Below, one piece after another: positions 25,423-34,101 of a DNA stretch of 64,000 nucleotides. The stretch covers positions 1 through 64,000 of the forward strand of contig NZ_LVEJ01000029.1 of assembly GCF_001648775.1 (NCBI RefSeq). Direction: 5' to 3'. Position numbers and translations under genes: made by a program. This DNA is from Pseudomonas fluorescens. Lineage in GTDB: Bacteria > Pseudomonadota > Gammaproteobacteria > Pseudomonadales > Pseudomonadaceae. Numbering within the stretch: position 1 is the stretch's first letter; each line of letters starts with the position of its first letter. The notes under the pieces were generated by a model, which was not told the DNA's origin, searched no databases, and saw only the letters and a program-made list of their open reading frames with translations.

Positions 25423-26532
25423 ATGCACAGCGAGTTCCCTACCGAAGCCAGCTACCGCGATCAACGCGAACAGTTCATCACCGCCGCCAACGCAGCTGGC
25501 GCCACACTCACTTCCTACGCACATCCACGTTGCGGGCCATTCGGCGAACCCCTGAGCACCGACGTCGCCGTGCTCGGTGATCCACAGGCCAAACGCCGCC
25601 TGGTAGCGCTCAGCGGCACGCACGGAGTCGAGGGCTATTACGGCTCGGACTGTCAGATCGATTGGCTGAAAACCTTCGCACCCGGATCGCTGCCCAAGGA
25701 TGTCGCGGTGGTCATGGTGCACCTGATCAACCCATGGGGCACGGCGTGGTTACGGCGGGTCAACGAAGACAACATCGACCTCAACCGCAATCACCTGGAT
25801 TTCACCGGACCGCTGCCGGACAACCGCGCGTACGCCGCCCTGCATGAAATCTACGCGTGCACTGATCTGAACGGCCCCGAGCGCAAAAGCGCCGATGCCT
25901 TGCTCGATGCGCAGATAAAAGAACACGGTTGGCCAGCGGTAATGTCGATTGTCGAGGGCGGTCAGCACAGTCATCCCGACGGGCTGTTTTACGGTGGCCG
26001 CGCGCCGAGCTGGTCGAATCGCACCTTGCATCAAATCATCGACGCGCATCTGGCTGGCGCTGAAACCGTGATGTGTTTTGACCTGCACACCGGTGCTGGC
26101 GAATACGGTCATCCGATGTTGCTGACCATCACCCAGGCGCCTTACCCGGTACTCGCGCAGGCCCAGGCGATTTATGGTCCATGGCTTTACACGCTGCACA
26201 CCGGCGCCGACACCTTGAGCGAAACCGGTGTGGCAGCGACGGCTACCGGGTACACCTCCCAAGCGTTGCTCAATGCTTTACCGGACGTGCAGTTAATGCC
26301 GTTCGTGATCGAGTGCGGAACGTATCCGGGGCCGGAGGTGCACCGACATTTGCGCGATGATCATTGGCTGCATTTGCATGGCGATCCGCTGGATGCGGTA
26401 GGACGTGAAATCAAACTGAATCTGCTGGAGCAGTTCTATCCGGCCGATCCGGACTGGCGGACGATGGTCGGTTTGCGCACTCGGCAAATCTGGGCGAAAG
26501 GGTTGTCGGCGTTGGGTAACTGGTCGCGGTAA
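25423..26532 (+). CDS. DUF2817 (M14 carboxypeptidase-like) protein
   Basis: 369 residues from ATG 25423 (MHSEFPTEASYRDQ) with AAGAG upstream. It is a member of the DUF2817 family, which is related to zinc carboxypeptidases of the M14 type. Likely metal ligands are in SGTHGVEGYYGS (H and E, about residues 64-70). Later histidine-bearing blocks CFDLHTGAGEYGHP and a conserved Glu in FVIECGTYPGPE complete the pattern. The substrate is unknown. It is divergent from ggt across a REP pair; both would act on small peptides or amides, but a link is speculation. A strong terminator follows. Confidence 0.82.
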   Translation: MHSEFPTEASYRDQREQFITAANAAGATLTSYAHPRCGPFGEPLSTDVAVLGDPQAKRRLVALSGTHGVEGYYGSDCQIDWLKTFAPGSLPKDVAVVMVHLINPWGTAWLRRVNEDNIDLNRNHLDFTGPLPDNRAYAALHEIYACTDLNGPERKSADALLDAQIKEHGWPAVMSIVEGGQHSHPDGLFYGGRAPSWSNRTLHQIIDAHLAGAETVMCFDLHTGAGEYGHPMLLTITQAPYPVLAQAQAIYGPWLYTLHTGADTLSETGVAATATGYTSQALLNALPDVQLMPFVIECGTYPGPEVHRHLRDDHWLHLHGDPLDAVGREIKLNLLEQFYPADPDWRTMVGLRTRQIWAKGLSALGNWSR

Positions 26533-26572
26533 ATCATCAGTGTCTTTGCTGCCGGCACTTTCCTCCGGGCAC

Positions 26573-26607
26573 AAAAAACGGCTCACTTTGCGGTAAGCCG
26601 TTTTTTT
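26573..26607. terminator. Terminator, CGGCTCAC/GGTAAGCCG stem
   Basis: AAAAAACGGCT...GGTAAGCCGTTTTTTT, 40 bp after the DUF2817 stop. It is similar in stem to 23282 and 27320. Confidence 0.9.
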
Positions 26608-26892
26608 GTATTTGTGCTGCGCGATCTAATTCATACCAGGATCGAATCCGTTTCCTACAGCGTTTTTCAACCTGATCGCTCGGTACCGATTCAGTCGAAT
26701 GAAAAGGCATTTCGCGCCTGTAGTACTTTGCTCCAGCTTGGCGGTTGCTCCACATGTCTCCTACAGATTTTTCAGGTCGACAACTTACGCGCCTTTACCT
26801 GAGGATGGTTTCTATCGTTTTTTCCAGGATGGATTTCAGATGAAAAGGATGAGTCCGTTGCCAATCAACTCTATTTTCAGTCGGCCATTGTC
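26608..26892. other. Non-coding stretch upstream of the XRE regulator
   Basis: Together with the preceding terminator this is about 360 bases without a convincing gene. It is AT-richer than its neighbours. Short frames of 62-65 codons occur but have no ribosome-binding site or recognisable sequence. It probably holds the promoter and leader of the XRE gene. Confidence 0.5.
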
Positions 26893-27291
26893 ATGAGTGT
26901 TTCCAATGAGGATCGCGATTTTCTGGTGGCGATGGGCAGTCGCATTGCTCACTTACGCACAGTGCACGAGATCACACAGACTCGGTTTGCACGGGCTTTA
27001 GGTCTTTCCCGGCAAACCTTTCAGGGCTACGAGGAGGGCACCCGCAGCATGCCGGTCACGACGCTGGTGAAGATGGCATTTGCGCTTCGCGTGCCTGTTG
27101 AAGACCTGCTCGGCGTTCCCTCGTACACGGAGACGCCCAGACGCAGCTTGACCTCGACGTGGTATCGACGGCTGCAGTCAATCAATGAGCTTTCGAAGGT
27201 CCAGCAGAAGGTCATTGCGCAGATGCTCGACGCACTGATCGCACAGGCAGCGACCAAAGCGAGCAACGAAGAGAAAGATGTTTTGAAGTAA
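26893..27291 (+). CDS. XRE-family helix-turn-helix regulator
   Basis: A 132-residue protein with an N-terminal Cro/C1-type HTH (about residues 14-70). The recognition region reads ITQTRFARALGLSRQTFQGYE, followed by the family GTRSMPVTTLVKMAFALRVPVEDLLG. The C-terminal 60 residues are helical and may form a dimer interface. The target is unknown; such regulators often control neighbouring or accessory genes. It stands alone, with a long AT-rich leader upstream and a terminator shared with the tRNA-Met downstream. The start has no strong ribosome-binding site, but the sequence from MSVSNEDRDFLVAMGSRIAHLR is typical of the family. Confidence 0.82.
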   Translation: MSVSNEDRDFLVAMGSRIAHLRTVHEITQTRFARALGLSRQTFQGYEEGTRSMPVTTLVKMAFALRVPVEDLLGVPSYTETPRRSLTSTWYRRLQSINELSKVQQKVIAQMLDALIAQAATKASNEEKDVLK

Positions 27292-27319
27292 CAGAAAACC
27301 GAGACTTTTCTCGAGGCAT

Positions 27320-27353
27320 AAAAAAACGGCCTACCTTTCGGTAAGCCGTTTTT
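27320..27353. terminator. Bidirectional terminator between XRE gene and tRNA-Met
   Basis: AAAAAACGGCCTACC, loop TTTC, GGTAAGCCGTTTTT. It serves the XRE gene on plus and the tRNA on minus. Confidence 0.9.
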
Positions 27354-27359
27354 AGTACT

Positions 27360-27436
27360 TGGTGGCTACACAGGGACTTGAACCCCGGACCCCAGCATTA
27401 TGAATGCTATGCTCTAACCAACTGAGCTATGTAGCC
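27360..27436 (-). tRNA. tRNA-Met (CAU), elongator type
   Basis: A 77-nt cloverleaf on the minus strand. The acceptor starts GGCTACA and closes with TGTAGCC plus encoded CCA. The D-arm has AGCTCAGTTGGTTAGAGC, the anticodon loop reads ATTCATAAT with CAT anticodon, and the T-arm has GGTTCAAGTCC. The paired first base (G1-C72) argues for the elongator rather than the initiator, which has an unpaired C1. I did not test whether it could be a lysidine-modified tRNA-Ile2. A terminator lies directly downstream. Confidence 0.93.
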
Positions 27437-27522
27437 AAGTGGCGCGCATTATTCCCCTGAAATGGAAAAGCGTCAAGCGTAAATTTAAAAATTTTTTCTA
27501 CGCTTTCAACCGTTTATCAAAA

Positions 27523-28977
27523 TCACTGACGCAGCAGCGGCGAAGGGCAGCGTTGGAACCAGCGACTGGCCTGTTCATACGCGTGCGCCAATTGCAGGAC
27601 AGCGAAGTCGGCCTGGTGCTTGCCGATGATTTGCAGCCCCATCGGTAAACCGTCCGAATTGAATCCGGCCTGAACGCTCGCTACGGGGCAACCCGATAAA
27701 GTGCCGGGAATCACTACCTCCATCCAACGGTGATAGGTGTCCATCGCCACGCCCTCAATCGACGTTGGCCACGGTTGGGTTTTATCGAACGGGAACACCT
27801 GGGCGCTGGGCAGCAGCAGGTAATCGTACTTTTCGAACAGCCGAGAAATCGCCCGATACCAATCGCTGCGCACCACCGAGGCCGCGAACACTTCGCTGGC
27901 CGACAGCTTCAGGCCGTTTTCCACTTCCCAGATCGCCTCCGGTTTCAACAACGCGCGTTTTTGCGGATCGGCATACGTCGCGCCCAAAGACCCCGCGACC
28001 ATCCAGTGCCGCAACGTGCGCCAACTGCTCCACAGCCGCTCAGGCGCGAAACCAGGCTCAACTGACTCAACGTGACAGCCGAGGCTCTCAAAGTCGGCAA
28101 AGGTCTTCTCACACAACGACAGCACGCCTTGCTCCATCGGCAGATACCCACCGAAATCGCCCAGCCAACCCAACCGCGTGCCTTTGAAATCACGCTCCAG
28201 CGGCGCCGCAAACGCCTCACCGGATTCAGCGATGGACAGCGGCGCCCGCGCATCACCGCCAGCCTGCACCGACAACAGCAACGCCGCATCCCTCACGCTG
28301 CGCGCCATTGGCCCCTCATAACCGAGCTGATCAAAAAACAGATCGGCACTGTCATCAAACGGCACGCGACCCTGCGACGGACGAAAACCAAAAATGTTGT
28401 TGAACGCCGCCGGATTGCGCAGCGAGCCCATCATGTCGCTGCCATCCGCGACAGGCACCAGATGCATCGCCAGCGCCGCCGCCGCGCCGCCACTGCTGCC
28501 GCCCGCCGTTTTGCTCGGGTCATACGCGCAAGCGGTGGCGCCAAACAACGGGTTGTAGCTTTGCGAACCGAGACCGAATTCCGGGGTGTTGGTTTTGCCG
28601 ATAATGATTGCGCCGGCGGCCTTGATCCGCTCGACCATGATGCCGTCGCGCTCAGGGACAAAGTCCTTGTACAGCGGCGACCCCAGCGTGGTGCGGATGC
28701 CTTGGGTCAGCGACAGATCCTTGATCGCATGAGGCAAACCATGCATCCAGCCACGGTATTGGCCACGCGCCAGTTCGGCGTCGCGTTCATCGGCCTGAGC
28801 CAGCAGATGTTCCGGTGATTGGAGGCTGATCAGCGCATTCACCAAAGGGTTGAAGCGTTCGATATGGGCAAGGTAAGTCTGCATCACTTCCCGGCAGGAA
28901 ACTTGACGCAGGCGGATGCGTTCGGCGAGCTCGTGGGCCTGCAACAGGACCAGTTCGCTGATGTTATTAGAGTTCAT
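27523..28977 (-). CDS. Amidase (amidase-signature family)
   Basis: A 484-residue amidase-signature enzyme. The Ser-cisSer-Lys triad is visible: Lys in HAIKDLSLTQG (about residue 87), the Gly/Ser-rich AGGSSGGAAAALA with the cis-Ser, and the nucleophile region GSDMMGSLRNPA. The usual GSDTGGS is altered to GSDMMGS, which may shape the substrate pocket. It hydrolyses carboxamides; the natural substrate is unknown. It lies 60 bp downstream of a polyamine-type ABC operon on the same strand, with a terminator between. It may act on the imported compound, with some read-through, but this is inference. Confidence 0.88.
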   Translation of the reverse strand: MNSNNISELVLLQAHELAERIRLRQVSCREVMQTYLAHIERFNPLVNALISLQSPEHLLAQADERDAELARGQYRGWMHGLPHAIKDLSLTQGIRTTLGSPLYKDFVPERDGIMVERIKAAGAIIIGKTNTPEFGLGSQSYNPLFGATACAYDPSKTAGGSSGGAAAALAMHLVPVADGSDMMGSLRNPAAFNNIFGFRPSQGRVPFDDSADLFFDQLGYEGPMARSVRDAALLLSVQAGGDARAPLSIAESGEAFAAPLERDFKGTRLGWLGDFGGYLPMEQGVLSLCEKTFADFESLGCHVESVEPGFAPERLWSSWRTLRHWMVAGSLGATYADPQKRALLKPEAIWEVENGLKLSASEVFAASVVRSDWYRAISRLFEKYDYLLLPSAQVFPFDKTQPWPTSIEGVAMDTYHRWMEVVIPGTLSGCPVASVQAGFNSDGLPMGLQIIGKHQADFAVLQLAHAYEQASRWFQRCPSPLLRQ

Positions 28978-29002
28978 TGCAAGCGGCCTTTCAGACGGCT
29001 GG

Positions 29003-29031
29003 AAAAACGCCCCGCCAGTGCGCCGGGGCGG
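29003..29031 (-). terminator. Terminator of the polyamine-type ABC operon
   Basis: Read on minus: CGCCCCGGCGCACTGGCGGGGCG followed by TTTTT, a GC-rich stem starting about 7 bases past the binding-protein stop. It separates the ABC operon from the amidase gene. Confidence 0.85.
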
Positions 29032-29037
29032 TAGCGA

Positions 29038-30084
29038 TCAACGCATCAGGTTGGTCCAGAGACGGTCGGCGAGGCGGATTGCGCCTTCGCCGCAGGTCTT
29101 GCTGAACACCACGTTGGTGCCTTCGGGAATGTGCAGTTCCGGCGCGTCCTTGAGCGCTGCGTCGAGGAACGGTTCGACGCCTTTGATCGGGCTCTGGTGC
29201 TTGAGGAAGTTCTGCGTCATCGCCGAGTTTTCCGGCTGGCTGAGGAAGGCGATGAACGCCTTGGCATTCGCCGGATTCTTGCTGCCGGTGGGGATGACCA
29301 TGTTGTCGACCCAGGCCAGCACGCCTTCTTTCGGGTAGAGGTATTTCAGCGTTGGTTTCATCTCGCGGGCACGCATCGACGAGCCGCCCCAGAACATCGA
29401 CATGTCGATTTCACCCGAGGCGAGGTTCTCGCGAATCGAGCCGGCCTTGGAGCTGTAGGTTTTCACGAACGGCTTCTGCGCCTTGAGCAGCGTCAGCACC
29501 TGCTGCATCTGTTTCGGGTCTTCACTGCACAGCGGAATGTTCAGATAGAGGTTGGCCATGTCGACCATGTCGCTGACCGAATCGAACATGTTGATCCGTC
29601 CCTGCAATTCGGCTGGCGGCTCATACAAAACCTTGTAGCTGTCGGCCGGGCCTTTGTAGCGCGCCGAGTCCAGCACGACGCTGGTTGTGCCCCAAATGAA
29701 CGGCACCGAATACGCACCTTCCGGGTCCCAGCTCGGTTTTTTCAGGTTATCCACAACGCTGGCGTAGTAGGGCTCCTTGACCGGGTCGAAGCGTTCCAGC
29801 AGGTTTTCCTTGATCAGGATCGGCACGAACTGGTGCGACGGAATCGCCACGTCATAACCGGCGCCGCCCTGTTTCAACTTCGCCAGCAGCGTCTCGTTGG
29901 AATCGTAGGAATCGACGGTGACTTCGATGCCGGTCTGCTTCTGGAACTTGGCGAGAATCTCCGGCGAAAAGTAGCCACTCCAACTGACCACGTTGAGTTT
30001 TTCGGCGGCCTGAACGCTGCCAGCCATCGCCAGCGGCACAGCCAGGAACAACGAAGTGCCAACGCTTTTTATCCACTTGCTCAT
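29038..30084 (-). CDS. Polyamine-type ABC transporter substrate-binding protein (PotD/PotF/SpuD-like)
   Basis: A 348-residue periplasmic binding protein with a Sec signal (MSKWIKSVGTSLFLAVPLAM..., cleavage near VQA|AEK). The mature start KLNVVSWSGYFSPEIL is typical of the PotD/PotF family, as are FQKQTGIEVTVDSYDSNETL and the WGTTSVVLDSARY segment. It binds the ligand, probably a polyamine or a related amide or amine, and delivers it to the two permeases. It is the last gene of the ATPase-permease-permease-binding protein operon. Several family members bind other amines, so the exact ligand is uncertain. Confidence 0.9.
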   Translation of the reverse strand: MSKWIKSVGTSLFLAVPLAMAGSVQAAEKLNVVSWSGYFSPEILAKFQKQTGIEVTVDSYDSNETLLAKLKQGGAGYDVAIPSHQFVPILIKENLLERFDPVKEPYYASVVDNLKKPSWDPEGAYSVPFIWGTTSVVLDSARYKGPADSYKVLYEPPAELQGRINMFDSVSDMVDMANLYLNIPLCSEDPKQMQQVLTLLKAQKPFVKTYSSKAGSIRENLASGEIDMSMFWGGSSMRAREMKPTLKYLYPKEGVLAWVDNMVIPTGSKNPANAKAFIAFLSQPENSAMTQNFLKHQSPIKGVEPFLDAALKDAPELHIPEGTNVVFSKTCGEGAIRLADRLWTNLMR

Positions 30085-30111
30085 GCTATTTCCCCACAGG
30101 TCGTAGAAGGT

Positions 30112-30918
30112 TCAGGCGTTCTTTTTGCCCAACAGGTAAGAGAGGCTGACGAACAGCACCGAGACGCCGAGGATCAGCGTCGACACGGCATTGACGTCGG
30201 GTGTCACGCCCATGCGCAGCAGGCCGAAAATGAAGATCGGCAGCGTTGTCGTGCCGGCCTGCGAGACCATCATTGAGATGACGAAGTTATCCAGCGAAAC
30301 GATGAAGGCCAGCATCAGCCCGGAGAAAATCCCCGGCATCAGCAGCGGCAAGGTCACTTTGCGAAAGGTTCGCCAAGGGCCGGCGTAGAGGTCGGCGGAA
30401 GCCTGCTCCAGCGACAGGTCCATATCGTTCAACCGCGCACGGATCGGCAGGTAGGCGAAGGGGATGCAGAACACCGTATGGGCGATGATCAGGTTGCCGT
30501 AGCCCAGCGACAGACCGATGGTTGAGAACAGCGCCAGCGTCGCCACACCGACGACAATTTCCGGCAACACCAGCGGCAACATGATCGCGCCCATCGACAA
30601 TTGCAGGCCCTTGAACTTGGCGCCGCGCGAGGTGCCGAGGGCGGCGAGGGTGGCAATCGCCGTGGCGATCATGCTCGCGCAAACGGCGATCAACAGGCTG
30701 TTGCCGGCGGCCTGGCGCAAGGCCTGATTGGCGAACGCGGCGCGATACCAGTCGAGGCTGAAACCGGTCCACACCGTCGCCGATTGGTTGGCGTTGAACG
30801 AGAACACCACCAGCACCACGATCGGCGCGTAGAGGTACAGATAGAACAGAAAACTGAAGCCGCCGAAGCCGGGGAAGTCCTGCACGCCCAGCCCTTTGCG
30901 TTTGAATAGCGCGAGCAT
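30112..30918 (-). CDS. ABC transporter permease (PotC/PotI-like)
   Basis: A 268-residue permease with about six membrane segments. The EAA loop, which contacts the ATPase, is readable as LEQASADLYAGPWRTFRKVT (E-A-x3-G pattern). It pairs with the next gene to form the channel of a polyamine/opine-type importer. Its ATG overlaps the TAA of the upstream permease gene by one base (TAATG), so the two are translationally coupled. The binding-protein gene follows 27 bp downstream. Confidence 0.9.
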   Translation of the reverse strand: MLALFKRKGLGVQDFPGFGGFSFLFYLYLYAPIVVLVVFSFNANQSATVWTGFSLDWYRAAFANQALRQAAGNSLLIAVCASMIATAIATLAALGTSRGAKFKGLQLSMGAIMLPLVLPEIVVGVATLALFSTIGLSLGYGNLIIAHTVFCIPFAYLPIRARLNDMDLSLEQASADLYAGPWRTFRKVTLPLLMPGIFSGLMLAFIVSLDNFVISMMVSQAGTTTLPIFIFGLLRMGVTPDVNAVSTLILGVSVLFVSLSYLLGKKNA

Positions 30919-31838
30919 TACGCACCTCCTTTGGCGATGCGCTGGCGCTCGGCGCGCAAGGCATAAACGGTCAGCACCAGCATCACCGCAGCCATCAGCA
31001 CCAGCGACAGCGCTGCACCAAACGGCCAGTTACGCGCATCGCTGAACTGCCGGAAGATCAGGTTGCCGAGCATCATTCGCGTGCCACCGCCGAGCAGTTC
31101 CGGGGCGATCATTGCGCCCAGACACGGCACGAAGGTGAGGATGGCGCCGGCGAGAATTCCCGGTTTGGCGATCGGTAAAACCACTTTGCGCAAGGTGCGG
31201 ATGCGCCCGGCATAGAGATCCTGCGCGGCTTCGAGCAGGCGGATATCCATCTTTTCCAGCGTCGCGTAGATCGGCAACACCACGAACGGCGCATAGGTGT
31301 AAACCAGCCCTAGCAGCACCGCGCCGTCGGTGTACAACAACTGCAAAGGTTCGTGGATAACGCCCATGCCCATCAGGCTGTTGTTGATCACTCCAGTGTT
31401 ACGCAGCAGCAGAATCCACGCGTAGGTGCGGATCAACAGGTTGGCCCAGAACGGCACGGTGATCAGAAAGATCAGCAAACCGCGTCGATGCGCCGGCTGC
31501 ATGGCCAGCCACACGGCGACCGGAAAACCGATCAGCAATGTGATGATTGTGGTCAGCCCGGCGATGCCGATCGAGCGCAGGGCAATGATCAAATACGAAT
31601 CCGCAAACGCGAGGCTGTCATCCAGTTGGCGCTCGAACAGCAGCGAGGTGTAGGCGTCGCTGCTGAAGACTTTGTTGACCCCGCCGTAGGGGTTGGCCTC
31701 CATCAGCGAATAGCCGATGACGATCAGGATCGGCACCAGCAGAAACAGGCCGATGGCGATCAGCGCCGGGCTGACCCCGAGGAAACTCTGGAAGGCTTTG
31801 CGCCGCTCCAGCGTGTTGGCAATCGGTAAGGCGTGCAT
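30918..31838 (-). CDS. ABC transporter permease (PotB/PotH-like)
   Basis: A 306-residue permease with an N-terminal cytoplasmic stretch and about six membrane segments. The EAA loop is LLEAAQDLYAGRIRTLRKVV, and the WANLLIRTYAWILLL segment is typical of PotB/PotH. It is the partner of the following PotC-like permease. It starts 15 bp after the ATPase gene and is coupled by TAATG to the next gene. Substrate inference rests on the binding protein. Confidence 0.9.
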   Translation of the reverse strand: MHALPIANTLERRKAFQSFLGVSPALIAIGLFLLVPILIVIGYSLMEANPYGGVNKVFSSDAYTSLLFERQLDDSLAFADSYLIIALRSIGIAGLTTIITLLIGFPVAVWLAMQPAHRRGLLIFLITVPFWANLLIRTYAWILLLRNTGVINNSLMGMGVIHEPLQLLYTDGAVLLGLVYTYAPFVVLPIYATLEKMDIRLLEAAQDLYAGRIRTLRKVVLPIAKPGILAGAILTFVPCLGAMIAPELLGGGTRMMLGNLIFRQFSDARNWPFGAALSLVLMAAVMLVLTVYALRAERQRIAKGGA

Positions 31839-31853
31839 GGCAATTCCTCCGGC

Positions 31854-32972
31854 TCAATCGTGCAGGACGCTGGCGCTTCCACGGTCGAACAACAGACCGG
31901 CCTGAGAGCCGACAGCAAAGCGCAGGCTCTGGTCGACGCAGTTGGGCGTACGCACGGTGAGGCGCGAACCGTCGCTGAGGCTGACCTGATATTGCAGGTC
32001 GGTGCCCAGATAGATCTGCGCTTCGATCCGGCACGGCAACGCGTTTTCGCTGTTGGCCGGCAGCAGATGCAGGCGCTCCGGGCGTACCGACAAAGTCACG
32101 TTGGCGCCGACCTGCACATCGCTGCACGGTTGCGCCGGCAGTGGATGCCCGGCCGGCCCGGCGAACCACGCCTGACCGTCTTCCACACGAGTGACGGTGC
32201 CTTCGATGAAATTGGTTTCGCCGATGAAGTCAGCAACGAAGCGATTGCGCGGGCGTTCGTAGATGTCTTCAGGCCGCCCGACCTGCTGCACTTCGCCTTC
32301 GGAGAGCACGGCGATGCGGTCGGACATGGTCAGCGCTTCTTCCTGGTCGTGGGTGACGAAGATGAAAGTGATACCGGTCTTGGCCTGAATGCTTTTCAGC
32401 TCTTCGCGCATCGCCTGACGCAGCTTGAGATCGAGCGCCGACAGCGGCTCATCGAGCAGCAGCACTTTCGGATGCGGTGCCAAAGCGCGGGCGAGGGCGA
32501 CGCGTTGTTGCTGGCCGCCAGACAGTTGCGCCGGCTTGCGGTTGGCGAAGCGTTCCATCTGCACCAGCGCCAGCATCTCGCGCACACGCTCGGCGATTTG
32601 CGCCTTGGTCAGGACTTTGCCCATCGGCTGCGATTCAAGACCGAAAGCCAGGTTCTCGGCGATGGTCATGTGCGGGAACAGCGCGTAATGCTGGAACACC
32701 GTGTTGACCGGACGCTGGAAGGGCGGGCGATCGGCGATGTTTTCGCCGTAGAGAAGGATCTCGCCTTCGGTGGGAAATTCGAATCCGGCGATCATCCGCA
32801 GCAGGGTGGTCTTGCCGCAGCCGGACGGGCCGAGAAGGGTGAAGAATTCGTTGTCGCGGATGTCCAGGTCGATGCTTTTCAGCGCCACCGGACCGGTCTG
32901 CGGATCACCGTAAACCTTGCGCACTGAGCGGATCGAGACCGCCAGCGTTTGCAGCGAATGCAGGGCATTCAT
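31854..32972 (-). CDS. ABC transporter ATP-binding protein (PotA/PotG-like)
   Basis: A 372-residue ATPase. Walker A is LGPSGCGKTTLLRM (about residues 47-60), the signature is LSGGQQQRVALARAL, Walker B is VLLLDEPLSALD, and the switch His is in IFVTHDQEEAL. The C-terminal about 110 residues form a TOBE domain, as in PotA/PotG. It is the first gene of the operon and energises import through the two downstream permeases. It is divergent from the LysR-type gene; the 226 bp between them should hold both promoters. Confidence 0.93.
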   Translation of the reverse strand: MNALHSLQTLAVSIRSVRKVYGDPQTGPVALKSIDLDIRDNEFFTLLGPSGCGKTTLLRMIAGFEFPTEGEILLYGENIADRPPFQRPVNTVFQHYALFPHMTIAENLAFGLESQPMGKVLTKAQIAERVREMLALVQMERFANRKPAQLSGGQQQRVALARALAPHPKVLLLDEPLSALDLKLRQAMREELKSIQAKTGITFIFVTHDQEEALTMSDRIAVLSEGEVQQVGRPEDIYERPRNRFVADFIGETNFIEGTVTRVEDGQAWFAGPAGHPLPAQPCSDVQVGANVTLSVRPERLHLLPANSENALPCRIEAQIYLGTDLQYQVSLSDGSRLTVRTPNCVDQSLRFAVGSQAGLLFDRGSASVLHD

Positions 32973-33162
32973 GCGTTACCTCCGATTCCCCCATCGCCTG
33001 CGACTCGCTTTGCAAAGCGTTGCCGTCGGGCCATGGATATTATTTTTTTGGGCAGGATCGAGATTGCGTTCGGGTGTGAAACCAGCTGTTTTTTTATTCT
33101 GCTGTGGCTCGATTATCAGCCAGGGCTTGCGCGGCGCGACACTTCAATTTAAACATGGCAGG

Positions 33163-33179
33163 TGTTAGTTAATTTAACA
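33163..33179. promoter_or_regulatory. Candidate LysR-type operator (TGTTA-N7-TAACA)
   Basis: A 17-bp dyad, TGTTAGTTAATTTAACA, fits the T-N11-A LysR pattern. It lies 20 bp before the LysR-type gene start and in the divergent interval to the ABC operon. It is a plausible autoregulatory site. Confidence 0.45.
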
Positions 33180-33198
33180 GCCGAAGGTGCCAGGAATC

Positions 33199-34101
33199 AT
33201 GCCCGACCACCGTTTGCCACCGCTCAACGCGGTGCGCGCCTTTGATGCCGCTGCGCGTTTGGGCAGCTACGTCGAAGCCTCGAAAGCCCTGCACGTGACC
33301 CAGCCTGCGATTGGCCGCCATGTGAAATTGCTCGAGGACTGGTTGGGCATTCAATTGTTCGAGCGCACTTCGCGCGGGGTCAACCTGACCCCGGCGGGGG
33401 ACAAGTACCACCGCAAGATCAGCGCCGCTTTGCAGTTGATCATCGAGGCGGGCAAGGAAGCGCAGCCGAAAGATGCCGAGCGTTGGCTGCGAATCATGGT
33501 GGTGCCGGGTTTTGCCAAGCGCTGGTTGATGCCGAGGATCGAAGCGCTGCGGCATTTGCGCCCGGGATTGAAACTGGCGATCGAGCCGAATTCGACCTTC
33601 ACCGAAGTGGATGGAAAAAGTGCCGACCTCGGTATCGTTTATGGCCTCGACGGGCAGTATGCCGACTCACGGGAGGCGCTGATTTGCCCACGGGTATTCC
33701 CGATCTGCACGCCGGCGTATCTGGCCAGCATCGCACCGATCAGCAGTCCCGCTGACCTGGTCAGAAACGACCTGATCCACGTCGATGACGGCGAATGGTG
33801 GAACCTGTGGTTCGCCGCGCACGATCTCGATATCCATCTCAATTCCGACATGCTCTACGTCAACAATGACCACGCGCTGTCAGTCGCCGAGAGCGGGCAG
33901 GGCATTGCGCTGGCCAACGAGGTGCTGGTGCGCCATGAACTCGCCAGCGGCAAACTGGTGCGTGCCGTCGATGCTGAGGTGAAGCTTGAGAGCTATCGGG
34001 TGCTGACGCCGTCCGCCGAACTCTCGGCGGATGTGGCGTGGTTCATTCAATGGCTCAAGGCTGAGCTGGAAGCGGATTTCCCTGAAGCGGTAATCAACTG
34101 A
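33199..34101 (+). CDS. LysR-family regulator (GcvA-like)
   Basis: 300 residues from ATG 33199 with AGGA just upstream (a GTG 12 bases earlier is possible). The N-terminal HTH reads LPPLNAVRAFDAAARLGSYV, then EASKALHVTQPAIGRHVKLL (about residues 5-60). Next comes the GcvA-like LFERTSRGVNLTPAGDKY. The remainder is a substrate-binding-like effector domain. It is divergent from the polyamine-type ABC operon and is therefore probably its regulator. The effector may be the transported compound. Its 3' end overlaps the convergent chemoreceptor gene by 8 bp. Confidence 0.9.
   Translation: MPDHRLPPLNAVRAFDAAARLGSYVEASKALHVTQPAIGRHVKLLEDWLGIQLFERTSRGVNLTPAGDKYHRKISAALQLIIEAGKEAQPKDAERWLRIMVVPGFAKRWLMPRIEALRHLRPGLKLAIEPNSTFTEVDGKSADLGIVYGLDGQYADSREALICPRVFPICTPAYLASIAPISSPADLVRNDLIHVDDGEWWNLWFAAHDLDIHLNSDMLYVNNDHALSVAESGQGIALANEVLVRHELASGKLVRAVDAEVKLESYRVLTPSAELSADVAWFIQWLKAELEADFPEAVIN

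Noticed and set aside
26614..26896. Two short frames of 62 and 65 codons upstream of the XRE gene
   Set aside because: No ribosome-binding site, odd composition, no known domain; more likely non-coding leader.
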